From Haematobia irritans (taxonomy: Eukaryota > Arthropoda > Insecta > Diptera > Muscidae): 64,000 nucleotides of DNA. Below the pieces are notes generated by a model that saw only the letters and a list, made by a program, of their open reading frames with translations, ran no database searches and was not told where the DNA came from. Positions within the stretch are counted from its first letter, which is position 1. Each line of letters begins with the position of its first letter. This document shows, one piece after another, positions 44,372 through 55,499 of the stretch. The translations under genes were made by a program, and so were the position numbers. The DNA is taken from positions 98,812,162 through 98,876,161 of the forward strand of contig NC_134397.1 of assembly GCF_050003625.1 (NCBI RefSeq). The letters run 5' to 3'.

Positions 44372-44946
44372 TATCCACTCTGCAAATCAAGCATGGAAAA
44401 CCATGTTGTTCCGGCTAGTGTGTCTAACGTGTCATCAATGCGTGGAAGCGGATAACTGTCTTTTTTGGTGGCATTATTTAATTTTCTGTAGTCCACACAG
44501 AATCGGGTGCTACCATCTTTCTTTTTGACCATCACAACTAGGGAGCACCAAGGAATTGATGATGGCTCGATCACACCACTTACCACCATTTCCTTTACAA
44601 GTTTTTGAACCTCATCTCGTTTTGCTAGAGGAACACTTCGTGGTGCCTGTTTTATTGGTCTTTGCTCTGTGGTATTTATTTCATGCTTCACCACAGATGT
44701 TCTTCCTTGATTTCCCTTCTCAAACGCAAAGGCAGAGGCGTTTTTCCATAACAATTGATTGGCCTTATTTTTCTCTGATGATGATAGATGGCGTGTCCAA
44801 GCTTCGACATAACCTTCCAGATGTTTTCTCGCCGTTCCATGTGCCTTTGATGAGTTGCTTTCCAAATTTACTATTGCCTCGGCTGGTGTACATTTGCCAA
44901 TGTTAGAAAATTTTCCAATATGCTCAACATGGTCAGATAAATTCAA
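44371..44946 (-). pseudogene. pol: Gypsy 2 reverse transcriptase, N-terminal half
   Basis: Open over 190 codons: KHEINTTEQRPIKQAPRSV (RT start), EPSSIPWCSLVVMVKKKDG, TRFCVDYRKLNNATKKDSY and TTWFSMLDLQSG. The frame is lost at 44371 in the middle of the palm domain. Confidence 0.85.
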
Positions 44947-45177
44947 AACTCAAACTGGTATAAGTCCCTCTTCATTTGTTGTTACCAGGGCATTTGCTAT
45001 CAAGATGTTGTTGCTTTTGTTTTCTGGTGGTTCAACAACCCACAATTTGCCGACTTCACCATCTCCATTCACAGAAACCCATATTATTGCTTCGGCATTT
45101 GGTGGTATTGACTCTGGCTGGCTCGTTGTCAAACATCTGTTAGGTGTATTCTCACTATAGCCCACGTTTACCGGTAT

Positions 45178-45498
45178 TTAGATATGGCACCAGGTCATTA
45201 CACGATGCTTCACATCCAGGTTGAGACCAAAAGCAATCATAAAATCTGCTCCAATTATAACTTCGTCCACTATATCGGCCACAATGAATTCATAATTATC
45301 GGATTTGTTTGCAATGGTTAACTTTACAGGAACCTTTTCATATACGTTTGCTTGTTCCCCTGTAGCCGTAAGTAGTCTAACTCCAATCAGCGGTGTAACT
45401 TTCCCTTTTACTAAATCAGATCTAATGATAGATTTCGATGCACCAGTATCTAACGTCAAGGTACGCTTATCGCCATTAATACCACCCACAATTGTCAA
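45178..45498 (-). pseudogene. pol: Gypsy 2 protease, first tandem copy
   Basis: Active site LTLDTGASKSII intact, and the second retropepsin block EVIIGADFMIAFG. Followed on the minus strand by 45165-44950, a linker into RT. Identical to the protease at 45908-46181. Confidence 0.8.
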
Positions 45499-46594
45499 AT
45501 TGTTATTGCTCTGACGAACTATTGCTATAGAGATTGTGGGGCGATCATCTGTGGAGCCAGCTCTTGCCCCGCTGAACTAGCTCGATTTAGTTTAAAGGTG
45601 ACTCACTTGAATGTGAGATCACCATTTTGTGGTGATTGTTTGACGGGGATGTTGATCTTGAGCGCTTGCGTCGTACTTTACATTCTCGGGCAAGATGTCC
45701 GTGCTTATCACAGTTATAACATTTCATTCTGGATTTATTTGCATCTTGTTTTATTTCCGACATAGCCTGCTTAACAGCCTCTTTTAATGATTCAATCACG
45801 AATTTTGATTCATCTTGATCGGTCTCCACTCTGCGTAGCTTGTGAATTAGGAGTCGTGCCAGCAATCTCGCAGTGTCTTGTGCAAGTGCAAATGTTACGG
45901 TTTCTGCGACCAAAAGCAATCATAAAATCTGCTCCAATTATAACTTCGTCCACTATATCGGCCACAATGAATTCATAATTATCGGATTTGTTTGCAATGG
46001 TTAACTTTACAGGAACCTTTTCATATACGTTTGCTTGTTCCCCTGTAGCCGTAAGTAGTCTAACTCCAATCAGCGGTGTAACTTTCCCTTTTACTAAATC
46101 AGATCTAATGATAGATTTCGATGCACCAGTATCTAACGTCAAGGTACGCTTATCGCCATTAATACCACCCACAATTGTCAAATTGTTATTGCTCTGACGA
46201 ACTATTGCTATAGAGATTGTGGGGCGATCATCTGTGGAGCCAGCTCTTGCCCCGCTGAACTAGCTCGATTTAGTTTAAAGGTGACTCACTTGAATGTGAG
46301 ATCACCATTTTGTGGTGATTGTTTGACGGGGATGTTGATCTTGAGCGCTTGCGTCGTACTTTACATTCTGGGGCAAGATGTCCGTGCTTATCACAGTTAT
46401 AACATTTCATTCTGGATTTATTTGCATCTTGTTTTATTTCCGACATAGCCTGCTTAACAGCCTCTTTTAATGATTCAATCACGAATTTTGATTCATCTTG
46501 ATCGGTCTCCACTCTGCGTAGCTTGTGAATTAGGAGTCGTGCCAGCAATCTCGCAGTGTCTTGTGCAAGTGCAAATGTTACGGTTTCTGCGAAT
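45229..46594 (-). repeat. 683-bp tandem duplication of gag knuckle plus protease
   Basis: 45229-45911 repeats as 45912-46594 almost without difference (one visible change, ARECK versus APECK beside the knuckle). The junction is at TTTCTGCG/ACCAAAAG (45907-45912). It gives the order gag-PR-gag'-PR on the minus strand. Confidence 0.92.
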
Positions 46595-47145
46595 GTAGCC
46601 TTTTGTAACGCATATGTTTCACATTTTATATCTGGGTCTCTAATTCCATTCGCAAAGGTCTCAATCTTAATGCAGTCCACAAGTGGATGGCTTTCTCCTG
46701 GATATGTCACCATCCGCTCAACCTCCGTTGCAAAGTCTTGTAGAGTCTCATTTCATTTCTGGACTCTTCCTCTTAATTCCATTCTGAAGATGTCTTGCTT
46801 ATGTTCTTACGTTGAAGTGCCGCTATTACTGCATTATAATTATTTCTAGAAGCAGCTGGAATGCTTTGTATCACATCAGCGGCATTGCCCTTTAATGCCA
46901 ATAGAAGTTCAATTACTTTGTCGTTCCATAAATTTCTAGAAGCAATCATTTCGAATTGGAATTTGAATACATCAAATGAAGTTGAGCCATCGAAAACAGG
47001 AGGTTTGGTTTTCGAGCCCTCGATAACTCGCACTGGGCCATCTTTATTTCCAAGTCAGCCATTTTTTTCTCCAGGTGCAGAAGTTTCTCATCGTGAACTA
47101 CAATTTTCTCATCCACGGAAAGAACTTTCTTATCCAGTTCTATAA
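46270..47145 (-). pseudogene. gag: Gypsy 2 gag with CCHC knuckle
   Basis: Starts with a coiled-coil-like heptad region (VLSVDEKIVVHDEKLLHLEK, about 47055-47120), then KPPVFDGSTSFDVFKFQFEM, capsid helices, and the zinc knuckle CYNCDKHGHLAPEC near 46370, followed by a basic RRKRSRS tail. Frameshifts near 47025 and 46740. Confidence 0.8.
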
Positions 47146-47189
47146 TTTTACCTTCGATGAAGAAACGTGTTATTTGCTTAACTGATAAC

Positions 47190-47722
47190 TTTTACTACGT
47201 TGTGTACTGTTTGCCTTTTAGTTTACGACTGACTTCACAGCTCCCTCTGTCAAGGTTTTTATACCGTGATTTGACAATTTCAAAAATTCTCGGTAGTCTG
47301 GCCTACAACCATATAGAACTATCGAGATACAATTCATCTAACAGCACATATTCAACTGGTTATCTTCATTGCCTACAGCCAACTGGAATGGTCTACTAGT
47401 GTCCGGCAGATGTCGCGCATGCATAGCCGATTATGTTCATAGTCTTGCCACAATTATCTAATCATTTTGTCGTTTCTGTTATTAGTCTTGGCTACAATTA
47501 TCGAGAACAATCACTTTGTAGGCTCTCCTTATCTCATAATTTAGCTGACAGAGGGTTGTGCTCATATTACTACAACAATAAGAAAACAAAAGGGGTTACT
47601 ACAATTATTGTGAAACTAAGAACACAAAAGATGTTTAGGACTGTACTAGAAAATAAAGAAATGATTTTGAATGTGAAACTAATTTGAATAAACTTAAATC
47701 TAGAAATATCAAATTCGTAACA
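47190..47722 (-). repeat. Probable 5' LTR of gypsy element 2
   Basis: On the minus strand it starts TGTTACGAATTTGATATTTC at 47722, a common gypsy LTR start, and runs to the gag leader. Its inner border and the 3' copy are not visible. Confidence 0.45.
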
Positions 47723-48199
47723 ATACCTTTCTTTGCATGCACAGAAAAAAAAGTGTCTCGTAAATTTACGAAGATTTTTACAATAATTTATTACAAGAAT
47801 TTTCCAGAATTTTAGTTCATTTTTTGTATCTTGAACGAAAATTAACTACTCGAAAGGAAATTTTACAAATTCTAAGTAGCAATCGTTTAGTTCATGGCCT
47901 AAAAAATACGATGGAAATTTCCTTAAAAAATTTCTTAACTGGTAGTTAAAAATTCGTTTGTCATGCTATAAAACTACTTGTGAAATGTAAAGTATTTTCT
48001 AAATAATAAGTGCAATTTACTATAAGATTTTTTTGTATGAGAAAATATTTTTTTACGAAAAATAAACTTGAAAGTGGATAGCAATTTCTTACTGACTATT
48101 CCTATAGTTAATAATTGTCGGTAAAAAATTACACAATGAAATATTTTTAGTTCACATGTAATTAAATTTATAGACATTTTCGTCAAAAATGGTAGATAA

Positions 48200-48640
48200 C
48201 ATTTCATGAAAATTTTGCAAATTTTAAGTTAAACGTTTCATCGCTCATAAACTGGTGTGCCTTTACGAATATTATTCTTAGAGTAAATTGTCAGCAGATG
48301 CGATGAACTAATGCATAGTACAGAGATCTTTATCGGAATAGTGGATTGTGATTAATGTAAAGATGATGTTACTTGAGTTTTGTTGTGTATACATGAGCGT
48401 GGGGTTGTTTTTATTTTTGTTCATTTAGTGGCTTGTGTGTGTGTGTTTGTTATTCGTTGATGGTTTTTGGCTGGATGAGGTGTTGTTTTCAATAAAGGCA
48501 CATGTGTTTTTGTTGTTGTAGGAATGTTTTGGCTTTGCTTGGTTTTGTTTGGCATGCTTCAGTTATATAGTTGGCGTTGGCGTGGGCTGTTGCATCTTTT
48601 TAGCTGGTATGCAACAAGGGAATATAAAGACATGGAATAT
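48200..48640. other. GT-rich stretch inside the 2.9-kb element
   Basis: 48360-48640 is notably rich in G and T (TGTGTGTGTGTTTG, TTTTTGTTGTTGTAG) compared with the AT-rich surroundings. It precedes the first exon-like block, so a promoter or untranslated leader is conceivable, but nothing shows it. Confidence 0.3.
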
Positions 48641-48816
48641 TTTGGATTTTTGAGACATATGTATATTGGTGTTTGTTAATTAAACCTTTTAAATGAAAGT
48701 TATTAATATTTTATCAGTAGTTTAGAAAAAAGTTATTAAGAATATTTAGGAAAATATGTTGAAAATGTATTGAAATTTTTATTATTCTATGTAAAAAAAA
48801 TAATATTCAATTCCAG

Positions 48817-49763
48817 ATGAATTTGGAAAATTTTTGTTATATCGCAGCGTATAGTTTATTCATAAATTGGTAAGTATTTTTTTAATATGACTTTCTTTTA
48901 AAAAGAATATTTTTTATGTATATTATTATTTGTTAATTATTTTTTTTTTGGAAACCAGTTTAATGTTTTTCTTTGTTGTAAAAACAATATTTAATTTCAG
49001 AGAAACTCCAGATGGATTCGAACAAATTTAAAAAATAGAGAATTGGTAAGTTTTCTTTTAGAAATTGCCTTTTTTTCGGCTAGAATATTTACGTTTTTAT
49101 GACCTTTTTATCATCAAAATTACAGATTTTTAATACCTTATTTTAGTATTTCTTTAATAACATTTTTTGGAAACCAATGTAATATTTTTAATGTAAAAAC
49201 AAATATTTAATTTCAGAATAACCCCTTAAAAATTTGGACAAATTTTTAGTACTCCTTTGCCTGTTATTTAATAGTGAATTGGTAAGGATTCTTTAACTTT
49301 CTTTTAACCCTGGACAGTCATCCTTATTTTTTGTACATTAACGTCATCCTTCGTCATGTTGACTACGGCTGATTTCAAGACGCTATAATTTTCATCGTGA
49401 GCGAAAAAGTGAACCAAACTTTAATTTATTTTCTTATTCAATTTGGTTTTAAGTAGTATAAAACAAAAATTCATAAAACGGTCGAATTAGTATAACTTAA
49501 ATTTACCATTTCCCAATAGACTAAAATGCATTTTAAATCGAAAATAAAATTACGTGTCGTCATTTTGACGAATGATGACTGTCTAGGGATATCAAGAATA
49601 TTTGGTTTTTTATGCATATTATTATTTTTTTCATTAGATTTTTTGAAAACCTATTTAATAATTTTATTTAATGTAAAAAATAAATATTTAATTTCAGAGT
49701 AACCCAAATAAATTTGGACAACTTTTTATATTTCCCCTCAGCGTACAATTTAATAGAGAATTG
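48817..49763 (+). repeat. Four repeated exon-like blocks with splice-site borders
   Basis: Blocks at 48817-48869, 49001-49045, 49217-49281 and 49698-49763 each follow a TTTAATTTCAG-like acceptor and end in AATTG|GTAAG. Inside, AAATTTGGACAA and TAATAGAGAATTG words recur. Between blocks, similar AT-rich intron-like DNA (TTTGGAAACC, GTAAAAACAA) repeats, giving a period of about 180-220 bases once the MITE at 49308 is removed. The blocks are not a multiple of three and have stops, so if spliced the product is probably non-coding. Confidence 0.65.
49308..49588. mobile_element. piggyBac-like MITE in the exon-like array
   Basis: Ends CCCTGGACAGTCATC and, inverted, CCCTAGACAGTCATC. The left flank is TTAA (49304-49307), the right flank ATAT, perhaps a mutated TTAA. 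CCC ends with TTAA are the piggyBac pattern. 281 bases, no coding. Confidence 0.65.
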
Positions 49764-50099
49764 GTAAGTTTCATATTAAAACTTTGGCTTTCTTTCAACT
49801 AGAATATTTATTTTATTATATCTTTCACATCGATAACAACACAGTTTTATGAGTTTATTTAGAATACTTCATTATTTCTCTAATTGTTTCAGGTACAAAT
49901 TTTATGAGATACGTTTTCCAAAGAAAAGTTAAATTCCTTACACCATTTGATAAAATGCCCCAAATATTGTAAGTTACAAGCTAAAATGAAGAATTAAAAA
50001 TTATATTTCATTACATGGTGTTAATTTTTAACAATTTTCATTATTGTTTCCATTTTTTCCAGCAAGATATGTGAAAAAATTAACTACGATAAATAAAAG

Positions 50100-50250
50100 A
50101 AGGATAAGTCAAAATGTCCAAACAGCGAGTTCAAATGAACTACTCTATGTTCCACGTGGTCATAATTTTTATTCACAAAAAACATTGTATTAAGAACATT
50201 CATCATAAGTTTTTATAATAAAGTACTTTTGCTTAAATAAAGTTTAATTT
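50100..50250 (+). promoter_or_regulatory. Possible 3' end with two AATAAA signals
   Basis: AATAAAG occurs at about 50217 and 50236, shortly after the last acceptor-like TTTTTTCCAG (50062). This would fit the end of a spliced transcript from the element. Confidence 0.35.
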
Positions 50251-50690
50251 TAATGTATGAAAATTTTCATAATAGTAAAACGGTTTGTTGTTCCTTTAAT
50301 TATTTAATTTCTCTGTACTGTGGAATGATTGATTTAAAAATAGTTTAGTCGTCGACATTTTAAAGAGACTGTTAACCAATTTTTATTATCGGGTTTCCCA
50401 AAAAATAAGCAAGTAAACCAAAATAATACTGACTTGTTAACTTGGTAGTGGTATATAAATCTTATGGCGTTGTAAAAATGAACTAAAATACAATGTTATA
50501 GATGAACTAAAATTTAAGAGAATTATAAACTAGACAAGTTGAAAAAAATCTTAAGGGCTAAATCATGGTCAATATTACTACAGTTTAGTTCATTTTGCAA
50601 TGGAAAAGGGTTCACTGTTTTTTCAGTGTGCGTCTATTTTAACTTTGTTGGAAACATGCAGCTCTCCTGTGCTTTGATGCAACCTACTAC

Positions 50691-51567
50691 TAGTGTTGGG
50701 AAAGTAACGAGTATTTAATTACAAGTACTCGTTACTTACTAATTTTTTGAGTACTCGTTACTAGCAAAAGAGTACTCAATATCTTCAATGCCAGTTTTTT
50801 TTCTTCTGACGGTAAGTAAGTTGGCGGTTTGGAAGTACAATTCTTGACTTCTTGGAAAATATTAATTGAAGTTTTCGAAAATCGTTTTATCAGTTAAAAT
50901 AACACGAAAAGGATATATGGCTTCACCATTGAACAAAGTGAACAATTTATCTGTTTTCTTAAAAACGTTTGCATTTGAAAAAATTTGCATTGGGTGTAGG
51001 TGGGAGCTATAATTTAAAGCATCACATGGATCACGTCTCATGCGAATAGTATGAATAATAATGTCGTTGACTTCAGTTGGTTCAATCAATTGTTTTCAGA
51101 GAAGGTACCCAAGCTTATTCAAAAACCCTTGGAAAATTTCAACATTGGGTCTCACGATAAAAATGATCGCTAAATATTTTCATCCACTGTCAATGGTGGA
51201 AAATGGTGGATTTAAAAAGTTTGCAAATTGCAAGTATCAGTAATACACAATGCCATTTAGATATACCCTGACGAAAAAATACCAAATAGTGAATACGAAA
51301 TTGGCTCTAAAAATTTGAATGATTGGTGAAAATCTTTTTCTAACGAGACCCATATATCTACAACACCACATTTTATAACACTAGAATAAAACTGGATAAT
51401 GTAATTTGCTTTTCTATACTGTTTTTAAATTTAAAAAAGAGGAAGATATTATTAAAAAGTGCCCACAATGTCTTTTTTAATTTTTTTTTATAAAAGTAAC
51501 GAGTACTCAATTCAAAAGTAACGAGTAGTAACGAGTAGTCAAAAGTAATCAAAATTTACAACACTAC
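50691..51567 (+). mobile_element. hAT element, TSD CCTACTAC
   Basis: Ends TAGTGTTGGGAAAGTAACG and, inverted, TAGTGTTGTAAATTTTG, flanked by CCTACTAC at 50683-50690 and 51568-51575. Subterminal GTAACGAGTA / TACTCGTTAC words occur several times at both ends, a likely transposase-binding cluster. Contains a transposase fragment. Confidence 0.9.
51100..51330 (+). pseudogene. hAT transposase fragment
   Basis: Reads LTIKMIAKYFHPLSMVENG, then GFKKFANCKYQ, a stop, and MPFRYTLTKKY. The order matches the hAT segment that precedes the first catalytic Asp (hydrophobic helix, P-S-VE-GF, Y-PSR-TL). Stops at about 51240 and later show it is dead. The remaining domain is absent. Confidence 0.55.
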
Positions 51568-51693
51568 CTACTACTGCTCGTCGTATAACACAAAGCTGGT
51601 CACAAATGTTGAACACAACAGAGCCGAATGATTTTCTAAAATTTTTTTATTTCGCACTCATTCTTCTTCTCTCACATAAACTCCAACCATATA

Positions 51694-52627
51694 AAGGGTG
51701 ATTTGTTAAGAGCTTGATAACTTTTTTTTAAAAAAAAAACGCATAAAATTTGCAAAATCTCATCGGTTCTTTATTTGAAACGTTAGATTGGTCCATGACA
51801 TTTACTTTTTGAAGATAATTTCATTTAAATGTTGACCGCGGCTGGGTCTTAGGTGGTCCATTCGGAAAGTCCAATTTTGGGCAACTTTTTCGAGCATTTC
51901 GGCCGGAATAGCCCGAATTTCTTCGGAAATGTTGTCTTCCAAAGCTGGAATAGTTGCTGGCTTATTTCTGTAGACTTTAGACTTGACGTAGCCCCACAAA
52001 AAATAGTCTAAAGGCGTCAAATCGCATGATCTTGGTGGCCAACTTACCGGTCCATTTCTTGAGATGAATTGTTCTCCGAAGTTTTCCCTCAAAATGGCCA
52101 TAGAATCGCGAGCTGTGTGGCATGTAACGCCATCTTGTTGAAACCACATGTCAACCAAGTTCAGTTCTTCCATTTTTGGCAACAAAAAGTTTGTTAGCAT
52201 CGAACGATAGCGATCGCCATTCACCGTAACGTTGCATCCAACAGCATCTTTGAAAAAATACGGTCCAATGATTCCACCAGCGTACAAACCACACCAAACA
52301 GTGCATTTTTCGGGATGCATGGGCAGTTCTTGAACGGCTTCTGGTTGCTATTCACTCCAAATGCGGCAATTTTGCATATTTACGTAGCCATTCAACCAGA
52401 AATGAGCCTCATCGCTGAACAAAATTTGTCGATAAAAAAGCGGATTTTCTGCCACTGATTTTGGTAATAAAATTCAATGATTTGCAAGCATTGCTCGTTA
52501 GTAAGTCTATTCATGATGAAATGTCAAAGCATACTGAGCATCTTTCTCTTTGACACCATGTCTGAAATCCCACGTGATCTGTCAAATACTAATGCATGAA
52601 AATCCTAACCTCAAAAGAATCACCCTT
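51694..52627 (-). mobile_element. Mariner, internally deleted, copy A
   Basis: AAGGGTGATT ends flanked by TA (51692-51693; 52628-52629). Same family as 27610-28541, but with a different deletion: it keeps the start MNRLTNEQCLQIIEFYY and loses the next ~350 bases up to the catalytic half. A stop replaces Glu (SE-EQPEAV) near 52349. Confidence 0.9.
51802..52320 (-). pseudogene. Mariner transposase C-terminal part, copy A
   Basis: 172 codons from HPEKCTVWCGLYAGG to LNEIIFKK, with the second and third catalytic Asp. The first Asp (FSDEAHF) lies upstream beyond a stop and in a frame altered by the deletion. Cannot encode an active enzyme. Confidence 0.85.
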
Positions 52628-52730
52628 TATATAGTTAATTTATATATGTTTCTTGTTAATTTTACCTTATATAATGTTATTTAGACTTCTTTACCAAAAA
52701 TTTACAATGAAAATTTTGACCAGTCACATG

Positions 52731-53261
52731 CCCAGCAAAAAAAGCGTCTCCAAAAAAGTAATAATGAATTTTAGGATTCGCAAGTGGTGCAAAATTGACG
52801 CAGAAGCGATGAATTTAACATGGGCTTGCCATAGGACGGAAATAATCCATTTCAACAGCCTTTGCACTGAATTTGCATCACTTCTTCAGGTGTGATCCGA
52901 ATTCAATGTTTTGGATGTAAATTAAAAAATTCTGCGATATTTTGTCAAATAAATAATTTTTATAATTTTTTATAATTTTGAATGGATTCTAACGCATGTC
53001 GGAAACATTTGACCTCAAATATTTTCTAAAATTCACAATTTTTTCAGATTGGATTTTGTCGACAAAATTTAAATGATTTGTACCATTTTATGAATTCTTA
53101 CTCTGTTTTTAATCTATTTGAAACAAAAAAGTTAAAATTATGCATTAAAAGTATGAAAAAACCAAATTATCGTTAAAATAAGGAACATCATTGGGAGTGC
53201 ATCTTCTGGAATTGCTTTTAAAGTTGTGCCTTTGGAAGAACTTCCAAATTTTTTTGCTGGG
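52731..53261 (+). mobile_element. CCCAGCAAAAAAA MITE, copy A
   Basis: Termini CCCAGCAAAAAAAGCG and TTTTTTTGCTGGG, flanked by TG (52729-52730; 53262-53263). It is the uninterrupted relative of 13025-15161 and shows the empty site for the CCCGTG element. Confidence 0.85.
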
Positions 53262-53395
53262 TGGTTAAAAAATCGTTGAATTTTCGGATCTGTGTGTAGA
53301 GGTTACAGTAATAATGAATAACAATGTGTTCTCATTTGAAGTGGGTGTTTTTTATATACATTGGCATCAAACAAAGTCCAAACAGTAAAATGAAA

Positions 53396-54425
53396 CAAGT
53401 ATATACGGCCCTAAGTTCGGCCAGGCCGAATCTTATGTACCCTCCACCATGGATTGCGTAGAAATTTATACTAAAGATTGTGACTGTGGTAATACTTACC
53501 GGTGGCCAGGTATCTTAAAACTTCTTTGTAAGTTAGTCCATAGGTATTAGGCAAAAATATACATAGGATATATATAGGAAAGTCTACAAATAATTACGAA
53601 CCGATATGAATTTTTGCGCGGTAATTAGAGAGCCAGAATTGTAGTCGCTTTATATGGGGCTATATACAAGTATGAACATATAATAACTAATTTTTGTGTG
53701 ATTGGGAATCTGAGGGCTATATACAACTATAGACCAATAATGACCAAGTTTGGCATGGTTGTAAGCGGCCACATACTAACACAACGTACCAAATTTCAAC
53801 AGAATTGGAGGAAATGTTCCCCTCCAAGAGGACCCGGAAGTCAAATTTGAGGATCGGTTTATATGGGGGCTATATACCATATAATTATGGACCGATATGG
53901 ACCAATATGAGCATGGTTGTTAGATACCACATACTAAATTTCAACCGGATCGGATGAATTTTGCTCATCCAAGAGGCTCCGGAGGCCAAATATGGGGATC
54001 GGTTTATATATAGGCTATATTTAATTATGAACCGATATGAACTAATTTTTCCATGGTTGTTAGTGTTCATATAGTTACACAAAATACAAAATTTCAACTG
54101 AGCCGGATGAAATTTGCTCCTATGGGGGCTATATATAATTATGGTCCGATATGGGCCAATTTTTACATGGTTGTTAGAGGCCATATACTAACACCACGTA
54201 CTAAATTTCAACTGGATTGGATGAATTTCGCTCCTCCAAGAGGCTCCCAAAGTAAAATCTGGTACAAATTTCAAATGGATCGGATGAATTTTGCTACTCC
54301 AAGAGGCTCAGGAGGTCAAATCTGGGGATCGGTTTATATGGAGGCTATATATGATTATGGACCGATATGGACCAATTTGTGCATGGTTGTTAGAGACCAT
54401 ATACTAACACTACGTATGTCATGTG
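53396..54425 (+). repeat. AAACAAGTA / GGCC-hairpin repeat with tandem ~115-145-bp units, copy A
   Basis: Starts AAACAAGTATATACGGCC, then the small inverted repeat TTCGGCCAGGCCGAA and GTACCCTCCACCATGG. From about 53640 diverged units recur, each with GGATCGGTTTATAT, GGGGGCTATATA, ACCGATATGGACC, CATGGTTGTTAGA, AAATTTCAAC and CCTCCAAGAGGCTCC. Non-coding; open frames through it are by-products. Confidence 0.8.
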
Positions 54426-54587
54426 CGGCCGAATATTGTGTGTGTCTGTCTGGTTATTAGCGCCATCTAATTGTGGATAGCGGGGAGCGTATGTTGAACA
54501 TGGCTATACATCCCTGGCAAAAACGAGCATATGTTTTTGTTGGGGATTGGAATTAATTTTTGTAATGGCTGGGAAATGGTGAGAATG

Positions 54588-54683
54588 ATGGCGAATGAGC
54601 GTCAAGAATGGAGTTTTTGGGATGAAAGCGTCAGATTATTCGAAGTTTGGACGCGGAAATGTGAGGTTGAGACGTGTGCCTAA
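54588..54683 (+). pseudogene. Possible Myb/SANT-like N-terminal fragment, copy A
   Basis: ATG opens MANERQEWSFWDESVRLFEVW, resembling the first helix of Myb/SANT-like domains (W-x-W, then RLF-x-W), and stops after VETCA. Beyond it TVFEKIG and CPEIEIY can be read between stops, roughly where the second and third helices would be. Probably a decayed DNA-binding domain from a host gene or a Harbinger-type accessory gene. In copy B Ala2 is Thr. Confidence 0.35.
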
Positions 54684-54852
54684 TTTGGATAGGAAAAGAC
54701 AGTGTTCGAGAAAATCGGTTAAAGTTTTTGAGTTTGTTAAGAAGTTTGTCCTGAAATTGAAATCTATTAAAACGCAAACAGGACATTCGATGCGAATGCA
54801 GAAAAGATTCATGGATGTTTATTTATTGCAAGTAAAATTAATACGGACATAA

Positions 54853-55225
54853 TATGAAAGCAATGCTGAATGTAAAAGTTTGGAAGTACATAATTAAATA
54901 TACCATACAAATAAACAAGAATTACAACCAAAACGTTATTGTGTTACAAGTGGATTTTTATTGGAAGTCAGAACTGAATAATATAATTTTAAAAGAAAAG
55001 TGAAATGCTATCCTGAAACGTATAAACAATGGTATAAACTTAAGACTAAACTTAAAATTAAACTGAAAAGATACAGAAAGGAAAGAATGAATATGTTAGT
55101 AAAAGCGGAATAAATTATGAACTGAATTTAAAATAAAAGAGAAAAACTAAGTTAAAGGTAACAAAAGAAAACCTGAAAAGAAACAAAAAGAAAAGGCACA
55201 TGGGCACAAAGAACATCAGCATTTA
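54853..55225. other. A-rich stretch, copy A, nothing recognised
   Basis: Purine-rich, many AAAG words, no repeat or gene signal. Confidence 0.4.
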
Positions 55226-55483
55226 CTAAGATAATATCGATCGTCCACCTCCATTTGACGCTACTTTCGCGGCTCCAAACATTTCCGGCAGAGCAAATTG
55301 GTGCAACCCTCCTGACTCCTCACACATCCTGTTCATCCGCTCCAGCTGTATGGCCATTGGTTTTGCGCTGGTCATCCCACAGCGCCCAGGTACCGTGAAA
55401 CTTTCCTTCTTCTTTTGTCTGACAGGAACTTGGACAGGTACATGATTTAGACCATAACGGACGGACGGACTTGTACATTAAAC
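55226..55483 (-). pseudogene. Unrecognised C-terminal coding segment, copy A
   Basis: Minus-strand open frame of about 85 codons with good coding texture: NHVPVQVPVRQKKKESFTV, then AIQLERMNRMCEESGGLHQF and ALPEMFGAAKVASNGG, ending at TAG 55226. An acceptor-like TTTTTTTATTCACAG precedes it (about 55495). GC content is higher than nearby. It looks like the last exon of a gene, perhaps host-derived. No family recognised. A second copy is at 60389-60646. Confidence 0.45.
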
Positions 55484-55499
55484 TTCTGTGAATAAAAAA

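Larger units (their letters stand above)
42843..47722 (-). mobile_element. Ty3/gypsy LTR retrotransposon 2, minus strand, 3' end missing
   Basis: Minus strand: LTR, gag with one CCHC knuckle, protease, RT, RNase H, integrase zinc domain and start of core. The A-run end of the LINE cuts it after NWSHRGA in integrase, so the 3' part and 3' LTR are absent here. Contains a 683-bp gag-protease tandem duplication and several frameshifts. Confidence 0.8.
47740..50628. mobile_element. 2.9-kb DNA element with CACAGAAAAAAAAGTG termini
   Basis: Left end CACAGAAAAAAAAGTGTC, right end GTTCACTGTTTTTTCAGTG, inverted and each flanked by TG (a decayed TA is possible). Subterminal TTTTAGTTCAT words occur near both ends. 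It shares termini with the 10067-10565 MITE and may be its longer relative. No transposase found. The interior holds an exon-like repeat array and a piggyBac-like MITE. Confidence 0.65.

Noticed and set aside
53885..54460. Open frames of 99 and 135 codons in the duplicated repeat
   Set aside because: They run through tandem non-coding repeat units on both strands; the repeat period keeps frames open by chance.
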